Assembly (NCBI RefSeq): GCF_021049245.1
Contig: NZ_CP088020.1
Location: forward strand, 2,796,001 to 2,860,000
Length of the DNA: 64,000 nucleotides
From: Radiobacillus kanasensis
GTDB taxonomy: Bacteria; Bacillota; Bacilli; Bacillales; Amphibacillaceae
Direction: 5' to 3'
In this document: positions 25,221 to 35,110 of the stretch, one piece after another
How positions within the stretch are numbered: the stretch's first letter is position 1
Layout: the number at the start of each line of letters is the position of its first letter
Notes under the pieces: generated by a model
What the model was told of the DNA's origin: nothing
The model's database searches: none
What the model saw: the letters and a program-made list of their open reading frames with translations, nothing else
Made by a program: the position numbers and the translations under genes

Positions 25221-27484
25221 TTTTTCTTATTTTTGTTGTTCTTTTTGTTTCCAGAGCCTTTAGGTGGTTTCGCACCTTTATCGGATGGCTTGCCGGTTTT
25301 ATTTCGCAATCGTTTTGCTGTAATCACTTTCGGACGATCTAATCGTTCACGAGGCTGTTTTGGCTTCATTCCAACAATCTCGAAGTCGACAACCCGTTCC
25401 TCGATGTTGACATTGGCTACTTTAACGGTGATTTCATCCCCAATACGGAAAATGTTTCCGGTTCTTTCCCCAATCATCGCATAAGAGCGTTCATCGAAGT
25501 GGTAGTAATCGTCTGTTAGGTAGCTAACATGGACAAGTCCTTCTACGGTGTTTGGAAGCTCCACAAATAATCCAAAGTTTGTAACCGAGCTAATAACGCC
25601 ATCAAATTCTTCTCCAATTTTGTCTGCCATGAATTCAGCTTTTTTCAAATCATCGGTTTCACGTTCAGCATCCACGGCTGCTCGCTCTTTTTCCGATGCG
25701 TGTTTGGCAATATCCGGCATGCGATCTCGCCAATGATTCTGCGTTTTATTGTCTAGCTTTTGTTCCACTAAATAAGTCCGAATTAGACGGTGAACGATTA
25801 AATCCGGATAACGACGGATTGGCGACGTGAAGTGGGTGTAGAAATCTGTTGCCAAACCAAAGTGTCCAATACTTTGCGGATCGTATTTCGCTTGCTTCAT
25901 CGAACGAAGCATGAGCTTCGAAATAATCATTTCTTCTTGGGTGCCTTCAACTTCCTCTAAGATCTTTTGTAACGCTTGTGGATGAACATCATTCGCAGTA
26001 CCTTTCACCACGTATCCTAACGTAGAGATAAATTCAAAAAAGCTTTGCAGTTTATCTTCACTAGGGTCTTCGTGAATACGGTGAATAAACGGAACATCCA
26101 TCCAGTGGAAATGTTCGGCAATCGTTTCGTTAGCTGCCAGCATAAACTCTTCGATTAATTTTTCCGCAACCGAACGCTCTCTTAGTACAACATCATTTGC
26201 TTTTCCTTCTTCGTCTACAAGAACTTTCGCTTCTTTGAAGTCAAAGTCAATCGCTCCTCTATTCATCCGCTTACTACGAAGAATCTGAGCGAGCTTCTCC
26301 ATATCCTGGAACATCGGGACAAGTGGCTCATACCGCTTAACGAGCTCGTCCTCTTGATGAACGAGAATTTGATTCACATCATGATAAGTCATTCTTTCCG
26401 TTGTTTTGATGACACTTTGGAAAATTTCATGACTGACAACTTCCCCATTCGAATCAATTTCCATCTCACAGCCAAGTGTCAGACGATCGACTTGTGGATT
26501 TAAGGAACAGATGCCATTAGAAAGTCGGTGTGGAATCATTGGGATAACACGGTCTACTAAGTACACACTCGTGGCGCGTTCTAATGCTTCTTTATCAATG
26601 GGAGAATTCTCTTGGACGTAATAACTTACATCCGCGATATACACGCCAAGCTTATAGTTACCATTTTCTAATCGTTTCACGGTTACCGCATCATCTAAGT
26701 CTTTTGCGTCTGCCCCATCAATGGTAACGATCTGTTCATCTCGCAAATCTTTTCTATTTTTGATTTCATCCTCGGAAATAGAATCTGGTGTATTAGCCGC
26801 TTGTTCCAACACTTCATCCGGGAAATCAATCGTAATACCATGCTTATAAATGATAGAAAGAATATCGATACCTGGGTCGTTTTTATGCCCAAGAATTTGT
26901 AGGACTTCCCCTTCGGCACTCATCCGGTCTTCTGGGTATTTAACAATCTTCGCAATGACTTTGTGACCATCAACAGCACCACCAGTAGCTCCCTTCGGAA
27001 TAAAAATATCATTCGGGATTCGTTTGTCATCGGCTACAACAAACCCAAAATGACCATTATCCTGATAGGTACCTACCACTTGTGCGGTCGCCCGTTCTAG
27101 TATTCGAATGACAACACCCTCTGGTCTGTTTCCTTGGGCATTGGTTGATTCAATTCGCACGAGTACTTTATCATTATTCATCGCGGACTGAAGGTCTGCG
27201 TGGTTGATATAGACATCGTCTTGATCCTCTTCATCGGGGATTAAAAACGCAAACCCTTTGGCATGCATTTGAATTTTCCCACGAATGAGGTTCATTCTTT
27301 CGGGTGGACCGTACCTATTTTTGCGAGTTCGAACAAGCTCCCCCGCTTCCTCCAATTCATTTAACGTCTTCATCAATTGTTTAAAATCATCGGCATTCTT
27401 TAATTCTAAGACCTCTTCTATCTCTTGAACAGATAGAGGCTTTGAAGCATTTTCCTGAAAGTATTCCAGAATTTGTTCCTTCAT
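25208..27484 (-). CDS. rnr: Ribonuclease R (3'-5' exoribonuclease)
   Basis: RNase R degrades structured RNAs and takes part in rRNA quality control and tmRNA-linked decay of faulty mRNAs. The protein has about 758 residues: an N-terminal winged helix, cold-shock domains ('[20 protein letters not shown]'), the catalytic RNB domain with '[14 protein letters not shown]' carrying the metal-binding aspartates, an S1 domain ('[20 protein letters not shown]') and a lysine-rich tail. ATG 27484 is preferred over the in-frame GTG at 27508 because of the AAGGAAGGTG site. It lies in the secG-esterase-rnr-smpB block. Confidence 0.97.
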   Translation of the reverse strand: MKEQILEYFQENASKPLSVQEIEEVLELKNADDFKQLMKTLNELEEAGELVRTRKNRYGPPERMNLIRGKIQMHAKGFAFLIPDEEDQDDVYINHADLQSAMNNDKVLVRIESTNAQGNRPEGVVIRILERATAQVVGTYQDNGHFGFVVADDKRIPNDIFIPKGATGGAVDGHKVIAKIVKYPEDRMSAEGEVLQILGHKNDPGIDILSIIYKHGITIDFPDEVLEQAANTPDSISEDEIKNRKDLRDEQIVTIDGADAKDLDDAVTVKRLENGNYKLGVYIADVSYYVQENSPIDKEALERATSVYLVDRVIPMIPHRLSNGICSLNPQVDRLTLGCEMEIDSNGEVVSHEIFQSVIKTTERMTYHDVNQILVHQEDELVKRYEPLVPMFQDMEKLAQILRSKRMNRGAIDFDFKEAKVLVDEEGKANDVVLRERSVAEKLIEEFMLAANETIAEHFHWMDVPFIHRIHEDPSEDKLQSFFEFISTLGYVVKGTANDVHPQALQKILEEVEGTQEEMIISKLMLRSMKQAKYDPQSIGHFGLATDFYTHFTSPIRRYPDLIVHRLIRTYLVEQKLDNKTQNHWRDRMPDIAKHASEKERAAVDAERETDDLKKAEFMADKIGEEFDGVISSVTNFGLFVELPNTVEGLVHVSYLTDDYYHFDERSYAMIGERTGNIFRIGDEITVKVANVNIEERVVDFEIVGMKPKQPRERLDRPKVITAKRLRNKTGKPSDKGAKPPKGSGNKKNNKNKKKKKR

Positions 27485-27571
27485 CTTGTGCTTCACCTTC
27501 CTTTTCACACAGGCATTTTGTATATAGACTTTACTTCTTCTTATTACTTCATACGGTGGTTTTATTGTGTG

Positions 27572-28315
27572 TCATGACCAAGGAAGTGATTCTAAAAACC
27601 TGTAAACATCTTCATGTAGCTGTTCTTTTTCTTTTCCTAATGTAATCACATGTCCGGACTCTTCGTACCATTTCATGTCTTTTTCATCTGATTCAACATG
27701 TTCGTAGATGTAGGTCGCACTAGCTGTGTTGATCATTTGATCTTTTCTAGCTTGTACGACGAGTGCTGGTGCATAAATGTGGTCGACGTGCTCTTTCACA
27801 TCGGTAATTAATGCTCCTAATCCTTGAAAGACATCTTTTGATTCTTCCATTAAAGCATCTACTTCTTTTTGAATCGTTTCTTCGTCTTTTTGCTCTAGTT
27901 GTTTATATTCTTTAGAGAACTGTCTAAATCCTACCGTTAATTGCTGTTCGTTATCAAAAAACATTGGCGCACACATTGGAACGACGCCTTTCACTGGATA
28001 GGAATACGCTAATTTCAGCCCGAGTACTCCTCCTAGAGAAAGTCCTGCAACGGCAATTTCATCATAGCCAAGATCTTTCAAATGCTGGTACGCAGCTTGC
28101 GCATCCTCCCACCATTGGTCCGCGTTAGACTGAATAAGTTCCTCTGGTGGTGCTCCATGCCCCCGGTAAATCGGGGCGTGACACGTATAACCTTTTCCTT
28201 GTAAATATCGACCGAGCATACGCACATCGGCTGTATGACCTGTGAAACCGTGTAAAAGTAATACGGCTCTGTTTCCTTCTTCAAATGTAAAAGGTTCTGG
28301 TTGTTTAATCTTCAT
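27572..28315 (-). CDS. est: Carboxylesterase (YvaK/Est30-like)
   Basis: A 247-residue alpha/beta hydrolase of the small thermostable esterase type known from Geobacillus (Est30) and B. subtilis YvaK. The nucleophile is Ser93 in 'AVAGLSLGGVLGL', the oxyanion region 'LLLHGFTGHTADV' is at 19-31, and the catalytic His222 lies in 'YEESGHVITLGKEKEQLHE'. It hydrolyses short-chain esters. It sits between secG and rnr, exactly as in B. subtilis. It may be co-transcribed with rnr, 87 bp downstream. Confidence 0.92.
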   Translation of the reverse strand: MKIKQPEPFTFEEGNRAVLLLHGFTGHTADVRMLGRYLQGKGYTCHAPIYRGHGAPPEELIQSNADQWWEDAQAAYQHLKDLGYDEIAVAGLSLGGVLGLKLAYSYPVKGVVPMCAPMFFDNEQQLTVGFRQFSKEYKQLEQKDEETIQKEVDALMEESKDVFQGLGALITDVKEHVDHIYAPALVVQARKDQMINTASATYIYEHVESDEKDMKWYEESGHVITLGKEKEQLHEDVYRFLESLPWS

Positions 28316-28479
28316 TTCTACTTTCTCTCCATTCCTACTTTCTTTCTATGTATGCTTTACCCAAAATAGGGTGAAATCATGTTCTAATTTACGTAAAGAA
28401 AACTTGGTGAAGTGAAGCCACGCTTATCTATTTTCCTAAAACAAACTACTCGCTAACAGGATATCCTCTGATAAGGAAA

Positions 28480-28512
28480 AAAATCCCTTACTAGAGATAG
28501 TAAGGGATTTTA
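28480..28512 (-). terminator. Terminator after secG
   Basis: AAATCCCTTACTA and TAGTAAGGGATTT form a perfect 13-bp stem with loop GAGA, directly after the secG stop. Confidence 0.85.
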
Positions 28513-28515
28513 GGA

Positions 28516-28746
28516 TTATAGGACGTAAGCCACTAAAAACGTAAGGACAAATAGAAGTACAGCGGCAACAATCGTTGCACGGTGTAAAACTAAATCAATT
28601 CCTCGCGCTTTCTGTTTTCCAAACAATTGTTCAGCACCACCAGAAATGGCACCTGACAATCCGGCACTTTTACCAGACTGTAAAAGGACAAGAGCGATAA
28701 GTGCTACTGCATCGATAATTAATAACGTAATCGCAACTGTTGTCAT
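28516..28746 (-). CDS. secG: Preprotein translocase subunit SecG
   Basis: SecG is the small accessory subunit of the SecYEG channel and assists protein export. The 76-residue protein has two membrane helices (about 4-22 and 52-74) around a conserved loop '[20 protein letters not shown]'. A terminator follows at once, so the downstream esterase probably has its own promoter in the 165 bp between them. Family and position agree with B. subtilis. Confidence 0.96.
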   Translation of the reverse strand: MTTVAITLLIIDAVALIALVLLQSGKSAGLSGAISGGAEQLFGKQKARGIDLVLHRATIVAAVLLFVLTFLVAYVL

Positions 28747-28907
28747 GTTGCGGACACCTCCTAAGACGCACTATTACATATTAGTTACTTTAGCATAAGT
28801 CGTCCTACATTAGCAAGCTAATTTCCTACTTCTCATTCCGTTTATAAACGACTATTATAAAGATAAAAATAGGGGTATGATAGGGATATAAAGAATGGAG
28901 GAGTATT

Positions 28908-29852
28908 ATGGCTAAATCTTCTTTTTGGCTAGATTCCGAGGATGATGTAAAACTTCATGTTCAGAAATGGATTAAGCCTCGATCGAATGATCCGAAGGCG
29001 ATTGTTCAAATCTCCCACGGAATGGTAGAGCACATCGGTCGGTACGACGATTTTGCTCACTTTTTAGTTAGTCAAAACATTTTTGTATATGGAAATGACC
29101 ATCGCGGACATGGGCAGACCGGTACGGCACATGGAATGATGGGTCTTTTATCGGAAAAAGACGGATTTGAAAAGGCAACAAATGATCTATACATCGTAAC
29201 CAAACACATACAAGAAGAGCATCCCGAAACACCGATTTTTCTACTCGGGCATAGCTTCGGTTCATTTCTTGCGAGACATTACATCCAATTACATAGTGAG
29301 GATATAGAAGGTGTCATCATTTCAGGAACAGGTGGACATCCTGGAATGGCAAATATTGCAGCAAAACGAATCGCTCAACAGCAACTAAAGAAGGATCTAC
29401 TCGGTGTCCCGTCACCGATGCTTAACAAGCTTGTTTTCCGAGCCTATAACAAGCGTGTCACCAACCCAAAGTCTCCGTTTGACTGGTTGTCACATGACGA
29501 AAAACAAGTATTACAGTATGCCGAAGATCCACTATGCGGATTTATTCCATCAGCAAGCTTCTTTTATGACATGTTTCATGGACTTGATCTCGTTCATAAC
29601 GACAAGCTTATTAAAAAAATTCGGAAGGGCCTTCCTATGCTCTTTGTGACAGGTGAAGAAGATCCTGTTGGGAAGTATGGAAGTGACATCTGGAAGGTAA
29701 TGAAACAATATCAGAAGCACGATATTGATGATATTACGGCGAATTTTTATCCGCACGGTCGACATGAGATGTTAAACGAAATCAATAAGGTAGACGTGTA
29801 CAAAGACATTTTGAAATGGATTGAATTTTACCTTCCTGAAGAAGATGAATGA
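28908..29852 (+). CDS. Alpha/beta hydrolase, lysophospholipase/monoacylglycerol lipase-like
   Basis: The protein has 314 residues with the Hydrolase_4 pattern: 'PKAIVQISHGMVEHIGRYDD' (strand and oxyanion region), the nucleophile Ser116 in 'LLGHSFGSFLARHYIQ', and a C-terminal 'GRHEMLNE' carrying the catalytic histidine. An acidic residue lies in 'VTGEEDPVGKYG'. It has no signal peptide and is cytosolic. It probably cleaves monoacylglycerols or lysophospholipids. Its stop codon overlaps the first copy of a 20-bp tandem repeat that precedes fruK. Confidence 0.85.
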   Translation: MAKSSFWLDSEDDVKLHVQKWIKPRSNDPKAIVQISHGMVEHIGRYDDFAHFLVSQNIFVYGNDHRGHGQTGTAHGMMGLLSEKDGFEKATNDLYIVTKHIQEEHPETPIFLLGHSFGSFLARHYIQLHSEDIEGVIISGTGGHPGMANIAAKRIAQQQLKKDLLGVPSPMLNKLVFRAYNKRVTNPKSPFDWLSHDEKQVLQYAEDPLCGFIPSASFFYDMFHGLDLVHNDKLIKKIRKGLPMLFVTGEEDPVGKYGSDIWKVMKQYQKHDIDDITANFYPHGRHEMLNEINKVDVYKDILKWIEFYLPEEDE

Positions 29853-29886
29853 TTTTGACTGATTATGAATGATTTTGATTGAAAAG
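29847..29886 (+). repeat. Two tandem 20-bp repeats before fruK, possible operator
   Basis: GAATGATTTTGACTGATTAT and GAATGATTTTGATTGAAAAG lie head to tail with a 20-bp period. A weak promoter (TTGGCT-N17-TATAAC) starts about 10 bp later. DeoR-type FruR regulators bind direct repeats, so this may be the fruK operator; that is inference. Confidence 0.45.
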
Positions 29887-29956
29887 AACATAAGATTGGC
29901 TTATGATTAAGGTGTAAATATAACTCAAATTACGTGAAAAAGGTTGTGAAGAACCG

Positions 29957-30868
29957 ATGATTTATACATGCACCTTAAACCCATCCGTGGACTACGTATT
30001 ACGAGTACAGGATTTTCAGCTTGGTGGCTTAAACCGAGGAACGGAAAGCTTTTATTATCCAGGTGGAAAAGGCATTAACGTATCTCGTGTATTAAAAAGA
30101 TTAGGCGTAGAAAACACAGCATTAGGATTCTTAGGTGGGTTTACAGGTAGCTTTATTCGTCAGGAACTAGAGAAAGAAAACATCCAGCATCAATTTGTGG
30201 AGATATCCGGTACGACTCGCATTAATATGAAATTAAAAGCAGACGAGGAAACCGAATTGAACGGGCCAGGAATCCCAATCTCCAAACAGCAGATGGATGA
30301 GCTTTTCGAAGAAATCCAGCGATTACAAGAAGGCGATTACTTAGTTGCTGCTGGAAGTATTCCGAGTTCCATTCCAGATGATATTTACTTACAGATTGCT
30401 CATGAATGTCAGAAAAAAGGGGTCAATCTTGTAGCGGATACGTCCAGTGCTGCGTTAAAAGCGTTGATTGGCACCAAACTTTTTCTCGTCAAACCAAATC
30501 ATCATGAGCTTGGAGAACTTTTTGATACGAGCATCGAATCGCAAGAGGATGCTATCCACTATGCCAAAGAACTACAACAAAAAGGTGCGGAAAACGTCAT
30601 CATTTCGATGGGCGGAGATGGGGCCATTTTCGTTTCAGATACGGAAACTTACGTGGCCGATGTTCCTAAAGGAAAGGTTAAAAACACCGTTGGCTCTGGT
30701 GACTCCATGGTGGCAGGCTTTGTCGCGTCCTATATCCAACATGGCGACAAAAGAAAAGCATTCCAACAGGCGGTTGCTTCCGGAAGTGCTACAGCCTTCA
30801 GTGATGATCTTTGCACGAGTACAGAGGTTGCTTCTCTTTTGGAACAGGTACGAATTCAGCAGGTTTAA
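29957..30868 (+). CDS. fruK: 1-phosphofructokinase (PfkB family)
   Basis: The enzyme phosphorylates fructose 1-phosphate, or the related tagatose 6-phosphate, to the bisphosphate. The 303-residue protein opens with 'MIYTCTLNPSVDYVLRVQDF' and 'YPGGKGINVSRVLKRLG', the PfkB signature 1 as in FruK. The ATP and catalytic block 'NTVGSGDSMVAGFVASYI' holds the GxGD base. It is unusual in being without fruR and fruA in the same operon; ptsH and ptsI follow 400 bp later. A fructose PTS permease must be encoded elsewhere if the assignment holds. Confidence 0.85.
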   Translation: MIYTCTLNPSVDYVLRVQDFQLGGLNRGTESFYYPGGKGINVSRVLKRLGVENTALGFLGGFTGSFIRQELEKENIQHQFVEISGTTRINMKLKADEETELNGPGIPISKQQMDELFEEIQRLQEGDYLVAAGSIPSSIPDDIYLQIAHECQKKGVNLVADTSSAALKALIGTKLFLVKPNHHELGELFDTSIESQEDAIHYAKELQQKGAENVIISMGGDGAIFVSDTETYVADVPKGKVKNTVGSGDSMVAGFVASYIQHGDKRKAFQQAVASGSATAFSDDLCTSTEVASLLEQVRIQQV

Positions 30869-30920
30869 TTTAGGATTCTTTTCATAGTCTAACACTAAAT
30901 TTTCGGATGAAGTTTTATTA

Positions 30921-31043
30921 GCAGTTGAAATACACGGAGACTCCTACGGGAACAGCGGCCAAATCGAGACCACACAGCGAGCGCTTTTGACGAGTGAGGA
31001 GGCTTGATGGTCGCCCGTGGAAAGCGGTGTGTATTTCAACTGC
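30921..31043 (+). repeat. TIR-bounded 123-bp interspersed repeat, copy 1
   Basis: Perfect 15-bp inverted ends GCAGTTGAAATACAC and GTGTATTTCAACTGC enclose a GC-richer core with CTCCTACGGGAACAGCGGCC and a GAGGAGGCT block. A related copy lies at 55952-56073 in the opposite orientation. The core resembles a repeat I know to be scattered in many Bacillaceae intergenic regions. It has no transposase, so it is MITE-like or a structured RNA/DNA element. Confidence 0.8.
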
Positions 31044-31152
31044 GATATCCAGAAAGATACAATTTATCCGAAAGGAACTATATTTCTTATAATCATGGGA
31101 GGAGTTCGTTCAAAAACCTGCCATGTTTTATTCGTACTTTTAGACTAGATTC

Positions 31153-31182
31153 TTGAAATTTGGTTTGAATTAAGGGTAAAAT
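31153..31182 (+). promoter_or_regulatory. Likely ptsHI promoter
   Basis: -35 TTGAAA (31153-31158), 18 bp, -10 TAAAAT (31177-31182), about 85 bp before ptsH. Confidence 0.55.
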
Positions 31183-31266
31183 TATATAGTTAGAGAGCCA
31201 GTGAACCTACATATAAAGAGAAACAGGTTTTTGCTGGGGATACGATTCAATTAGGAGGTTTCATGT

Positions 31267-31539
31267 ATGGCAGAACAAACTTTCACCATAACGGATAGCA
31301 CAGGTGTTCATGCGCGTCCAGCGACACTTCTAGTAAACAAAGCTGGAGCATTCCAATCAGAATTAAAGGTAGAGTATAACGGAAAATCGGTGAACTTAAA
31401 ATCGATTATGGGTGTTATGTCTCTAGGAATTCCAAAGGACGCACAAATCAAAGTAATCGCAGAAGGTCCAGATGCAGACGAAGCTTTGCGGACAATAGCG
31501 GACACAATCAAAAGCGAAGGACTAGGAGAATCGTTATGA
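31267..31539 (+). CDS. ptsH: Phosphocarrier protein HPr
   Basis: HPr passes phosphate from EI to the sugar-specific PTS enzymes and, when phosphorylated on Ser46, acts with CcpA in carbon catabolite repression. The 90-residue protein has the active His15 in '[13 protein letters not shown]' and the regulatory Ser46 in '[13 protein letters not shown]', so both roles are intact. AGGAGG precedes the ATG. Its stop overlaps the ptsI start (ATGA). It contrasts with the His-less paralogue at 16715. Confidence 0.98.
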   Translation: MAEQTFTITDSTGVHARPATLLVNKAGAFQSELKVEYNGKSVNLKSIMGVMSLGIPKDAQIKVIAEGPDADEALRTIADTIKSEGLGESL

Positions 31540-33251
31540 GTAATCTTAACGGAATTGCTGCATCCAATGGAATTGCGATAGCCAAAGTGTACAAGCTCGC
31601 AGTACCAGATTTGTCTTTTGAGAGAACAAAAATAGATAATCCTGACGAGGAAATTGCACGTTTACAGGATGCTTTAGAAGTATCTAAAAAAGAATTGGAG
31701 AAAATCAAAGAAAACGCTAGAAAGACACTTGGCGATGAGCATGCGGAAATCTTCTCTGCTCACCTGCTTGTTTTAAGCGATCCAGAAATGATTAATCCAA
31801 TCCAAGAAAAAATTAAATCCGAGAACACAAACGCAGAGTCCGCATTGAAAGAAACAGCGGACATGTTCATTTCTATGTTTGAAGGCATGGATAACGAATA
31901 CATGCGTGAGCGTGCTGCAGATATCAAGGACGTTACAAAACGTGTGATGGCACACTTGTTAAATGTAAGCTTCCCAGACCCAGCATTAATTGATGAAGAA
32001 GTAGTCGTGGTTGCGGAAGACCTAACACCGTCTGATACAGCTCAGCTTAACAAACAGTTCGTTAAAGGGTTTACTACGAATATCGGTGGACGTACTTCTC
32101 ACTCTGCCATCATGGCCCGTTCCCTTGAGATCCCAGCTGTCGTTGGAACCAAATCTATTACATCAGAAGCTCATGAAAACGATATCGTTATCGTGGATGG
32201 AATTGATGGAGAAGTAATCCTGAATCCAAGCGATGAAGAAATCGCGAAATATGAAAAGAAACAAGCAGACTTTGAAGAACAGAAAAAAGAATGGGCGAAG
32301 CTTAAAAATGAGCCAACTAAATCAGCAGATGGTGAATTAGTAGAACTCGTTGCCAATATTGGAACTCCAGAAGACGTAAAAGGTGTTATTGATAATGGTG
32401 GTGAAGGGGTTGGACTTTACCGTACAGAATTCTTGTACATGGGTAAAAGCGAACTCCCGACTGAAGAGGAGCAATTCGAAGCTTATAAATCCGTACTTGA
32501 ACAAATGGGTGACCATCCGGTTGTCGTTCGTACGCTAGACATCGGTGGAGATAAAGAGCTTAGCTACTTAAAACTACCGGAAGAAATGAATCCTTTCTTA
32601 GGCTTTAGAGCGATTCGTCTTTGCCTAGAGCGTGACGATATTTTCCGTACACAGCTTCGTGCGTTATTACGTGCAAGTGTTTATGGTAACTTAAAAATTA
32701 TGTTCCCAATGATTGCGACACTAGATGAGTTCCGCCAAGCAAAAGCGCTTCTTCTAGAAGAAAAAGACAACTTAGTTAGCGAAGGTACGAAAGTGAGCGA
32801 TGAAATCGAAATTGGTATCATGGTTGAAATCCCTTCTACTGCTGTTATCGCTCGTCAATTCGCCAAAGAAGTGGATTTCTTCAGTATTGGCACAAATGAT
32901 TTGATTCAATATACAATGGCTGCGGACCGTATGAACGAACGCGTATCATACTTATACCAACCATACCACCCAGCTATTTTAAACCTAGTAAACAATGTGA
33001 TCGAAGCAGCACACGCTGAAGGCAAATGGGCTGGTATGTGTGGAGAAATGGCTGGCGACTCCATCGCAATTCCTATTCTTCTTGGATTAGGATTAGATGA
33101 GTTCAGCATGAGTGCTACTTCCATTCTTCCTGCACGTACACAAATCTCGAAGCTTTCTAAGCGTGAGCTAGCATCTTTCAAAGATCAACTTCTTTCTATG
33201 AGCACGGCTGATGAAGTTGAGGCTTTTGTTCGGGAGAAGACAAATCAATAA
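31536..33251 (+). CDS. ptsI: PEP-protein phosphotransferase, Enzyme I
   Basis: EI is the first enzyme of the PTS: it takes phosphate from PEP and gives it to HPr. The 571-residue protein has the HPr-binding helical N-domain, the phosphohistidine in '[20 protein letters not shown]' (near residue 189), the PEP-binding block '[20 protein letters not shown]' and the C-terminal '[20 protein letters not shown]'. It overlaps ptsH by 4 bp. No ptsG precedes the pair, unlike B. subtilis. A terminator follows. Confidence 0.98.
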   Translation: MSNLNGIAASNGIAIAKVYKLAVPDLSFERTKIDNPDEEIARLQDALEVSKKELEKIKENARKTLGDEHAEIFSAHLLVLSDPEMINPIQEKIKSENTNAESALKETADMFISMFEGMDNEYMRERAADIKDVTKRVMAHLLNVSFPDPALIDEEVVVVAEDLTPSDTAQLNKQFVKGFTTNIGGRTSHSAIMARSLEIPAVVGTKSITSEAHENDIVIVDGIDGEVILNPSDEEIAKYEKKQADFEEQKKEWAKLKNEPTKSADGELVELVANIGTPEDVKGVIDNGGEGVGLYRTEFLYMGKSELPTEEEQFEAYKSVLEQMGDHPVVVRTLDIGGDKELSYLKLPEEMNPFLGFRAIRLCLERDDIFRTQLRALLRASVYGNLKIMFPMIATLDEFRQAKALLLEEKDNLVSEGTKVSDEIEIGIMVEIPSTAVIARQFAKEVDFFSIGTNDLIQYTMAADRMNERVSYLYQPYHPAILNLVNNVIEAAHAEGKWAGMCGEMAGDSIAIPILLGLGLDEFSMSATSILPARTQISKLSKRELASFKDQLLSMSTADEVEAFVREKTNQ

Positions 33252-33259
33252 TGAAGATG

Positions 33260-33291
33260 AAAAAGCATGGACTGTGATCCATGCTTTTTCG
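33260..33291 (+). terminator. Terminator of ptsHI
   Basis: AAAAAGCATGGA and TCCATGCTTTTT pair perfectly across CTGTGA, right after the ptsI stop. The next 140 bp show nothing else. Confidence 0.85.
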
Positions 33292-33432
33292 TTTGTTTTG
33301 GTTTAATGAGAAACTTACATTCATTACATTTATATCACCTTATAATTCCAACAGTGATCCTAATTAAAAAGAGGAAATGATTGAACCATGCTTTGAGAAA
33401 TATTGTTTCGAATAGGCTTTCATTTGTAATTT

Positions 33433-33475
33433 AAAATGGAGGTACTAATCCTCTTGACCCATACCTCCATTTTTT
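33433..33475 (-). terminator. Terminator downstream of the VanW-family gene
   Basis: AAAATGGAGGTA and TACCTCCATTTT pair across a 17-nt loop and are flanked by T on both strands. It lies 10 bp beyond the vanW-family stop codon and may serve both directions. Confidence 0.75.
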
Positions 33476-33484
33476 GCTACTATC

Positions 33485-34399
33485 TTATTCACCGAAGATC
33501 TCTTTATCTCTAATTAACTCCTTTGAAGCATTAGGTACTTCACGTGGTGTGAATTCTATGATATCTGAGGAATATAGTTTGATCATCATACTCCCATTCT
33601 TTGCCTTAGCCCGAATAAGAAGCGGCTGATTTAAGTTATTCTCAAACGTGAAATCAGGTCCGTACCAACTGACTGTTGCATCTCTTCCAGATGGAACATA
33701 GGGAACACTTTTACTATGGGAAAATCGCTCCATAATTTTTACCCCAAGTCGGTCAACCGCATTGAACAAAGTGGAAGAAACCTGACAAATTCCTCCACCT
33801 ATTCCTTCAGATACTTCTCCCCTTACAATCTCAGGAGCCGGTAAGTATCCCTTCTCCTCTGTCCTTTTGCCTACTACTTTGTTAAAGGAAAAGGTCTTAC
33901 CAGGAAAAACAACATGGTTGTTAACCGCTTCGGCTGCAAGAGAAATATTATGAGCTCTTTCCTCATTATTCGTATTAAAATAAGTGATGTATTGACTTAT
34001 CTGTTGTGTGCGAATGTTTGCAAGTAACTCGTCATCTACTCTAGGATGAATGTTACGTAAAGGAGCTTCTATCCTAGCAGATTTATTGTTTAAAAAGCTA
34101 GTATAAAACAGTTCTTTGAACTTTTGGCGATGTAACGTGTGGCCGACTTTTCCGGATACAATTTCTCCGCTATCGTCGAGAGTTGCATTCACTGGTTTTT
34201 GGTAAATTTCTTCCTCTAGTTCTTTGATTAACTTCGTGTATTTTTCTTCATCTAGTACTGGTTCATCCAAGAATGGTATTGTAAATTCAGCTGGATTCAC
34301 ACTTGCAATGGTCTCCCCTTTATAGGTCACCACTAAGTTACTAGATGCTATGACTTGGTGAACAAATAATAAAAGCATCGTTAAATATGTAATTTTCAT
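33485..34399 (-). CDS. VanW-family secreted/cell-wall protein (YoaR-like)
   Basis: This 304-residue exported protein has an N-terminal signal sequence (1-19), an ordinary mixed domain and a VanW domain from about residue 150. The VanW hallmarks are 'VFPGKTFSFNKVVGKRTEEK' and 'GEVSEGIGGGICQVSSTLFN', followed by 'RDATVSWYGPDFTFENNLNQ'. Members occur in some vancomycin-resistance clusters, but their function is not established. There is no G5 domain. The ribosome site can pair with an upstream sequence in a 6-bp hairpin. Confidence 0.85.
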   Translation of the reverse strand: MKITYLTMLLLFVHQVIASSNLVVTYKGETIASVNPAEFTIPFLDEPVLDEEKYTKLIKELEEEIYQKPVNATLDDSGEIVSGKVGHTLHRQKFKELFYTSFLNNKSARIEAPLRNIHPRVDDELLANIRTQQISQYITYFNTNNEERAHNISLAAEAVNNHVVFPGKTFSFNKVVGKRTEEKGYLPAPEIVRGEVSEGIGGGICQVSSTLFNAVDRLGVKIMERFSHSKSVPYVPSGRDATVSWYGPDFTFENNLNQPLLIRAKAKNGSMMIKLYSSDIIEFTPREVPNASKELIRDKEIFGE

Positions 34400-34409
34400 A
34401 AATGAATCT

Positions 34410-34438
34410 GCCTCCTAACACTAGTATGATTCGGAGGC
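34410..34438 (-). promoter_or_regulatory. Hairpin that can hide the VanW-gene ribosome site
   Basis: On the minus strand GCCTCC (34433-34438) can pair with the Shine-Dalgarno GGAGGC (34410-34415) across 17 nt. Pairing would lower translation. A thermosensor or ligand role is conjecture. Confidence 0.4.
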
Positions 34439-34567
34439 ATGATTTCATGTAATATGTTATATAATTATACTTGTAAATAGGTATTAACACGTTTTTAGCT
34501 TTGTTTGATAGACAGTAATTCTCAAGCCGACGAAATGGAAGCCTGAAAAATTTATATACTCCAAACG

Positions 34568-34837
34568 TTAAAGAGATTCCTCCCCATCTTTCGAGTACTC
34601 CGTCTCTACCTTACATATTCGCACCTTACAATGATGGACCCCTCTTTTTTTCCTTAATTCTTGTGCTACTTTATGAGAAGCATTTTCTTTCCAATTATGA
34701 ATGTCCTCTAAAGATTCCCAATAGGACACTGTAATCCCCAGATCACAGTCTTTGGCACTCTCTATCCCAGGATACCCTTTCTGTTGATTATAGGATAAAA
34801 ATGGGAGGAACCGAACAAAATCGCTAACGCGACTAAG
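34568..34837 (-). pseudogene. Antibiotic-biosynthesis-monooxygenase (ABM) domain protein, cut by IS91-like element
   Basis: An open frame without start encodes '..LSYNQQKGYPGIESAKDC', 'LGITVSYWESLEDIHNWK' and '..HHCKVRICKVETEY', ending at TAA 34568. The GxxGIES...GITVSYW...W block is typical of the small heme-degrading/ABM monooxygenases. About 30 N-terminal codons are missing where the IS91-like element begins (34838 on). The lost part is not found on the far side of the element, so a deletion probably went with the insertion. Confidence 0.65.
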
Positions 34838-34858
34838 TTACGTCCCAAATAGAATTAT

Positions 34859-35110
34859 TTACTTGGGATTTTTTCTCGCTTCAATCATAGTGCCATTACA
34901 GTGAGGACAATGTAATTCAACTTCCTCACCATTATTTTTGTCTACGCTAAATTCACCGATGATGTACTCAGGTACTTCATCAGTGTCGTTACAATCTAGA
35001 CACTTGAATTGAACAGTCTTTATCTCTTCGTTTAATCCAAATGGATCCTCTTCTTCCAACCATTTATCTAATTCTTCTGATGGATTATCCTGCCTTTTTT
35101 GGTTTGCCAA
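34859..35110 (-). CDS. Zinc-ribbon accessory protein of the IS91-like element (83 aa)
   Basis: A small acidic protein with two CxxC pairs, 'FKCLDCND' and 'HCPHCNGTM', spaced like a zinc ribbon. The first 30 residues are Glu/Asp-rich. Its start overlaps the transposase gene end by 26 bp, so the two are coupled. Such a partner gene recurs beside some Bacillus IS91-like transposases in my experience of annotations; its job in transposition is not known. Confidence 0.65.
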   Translation of the reverse strand: MANQKRQDNPSEELDKWLEEEDPFGLNEEIKTVQFKCLDCNDTDEVPEYIIGEFSVDKNNGEEVELHCPHCNGTMIEARKNPK

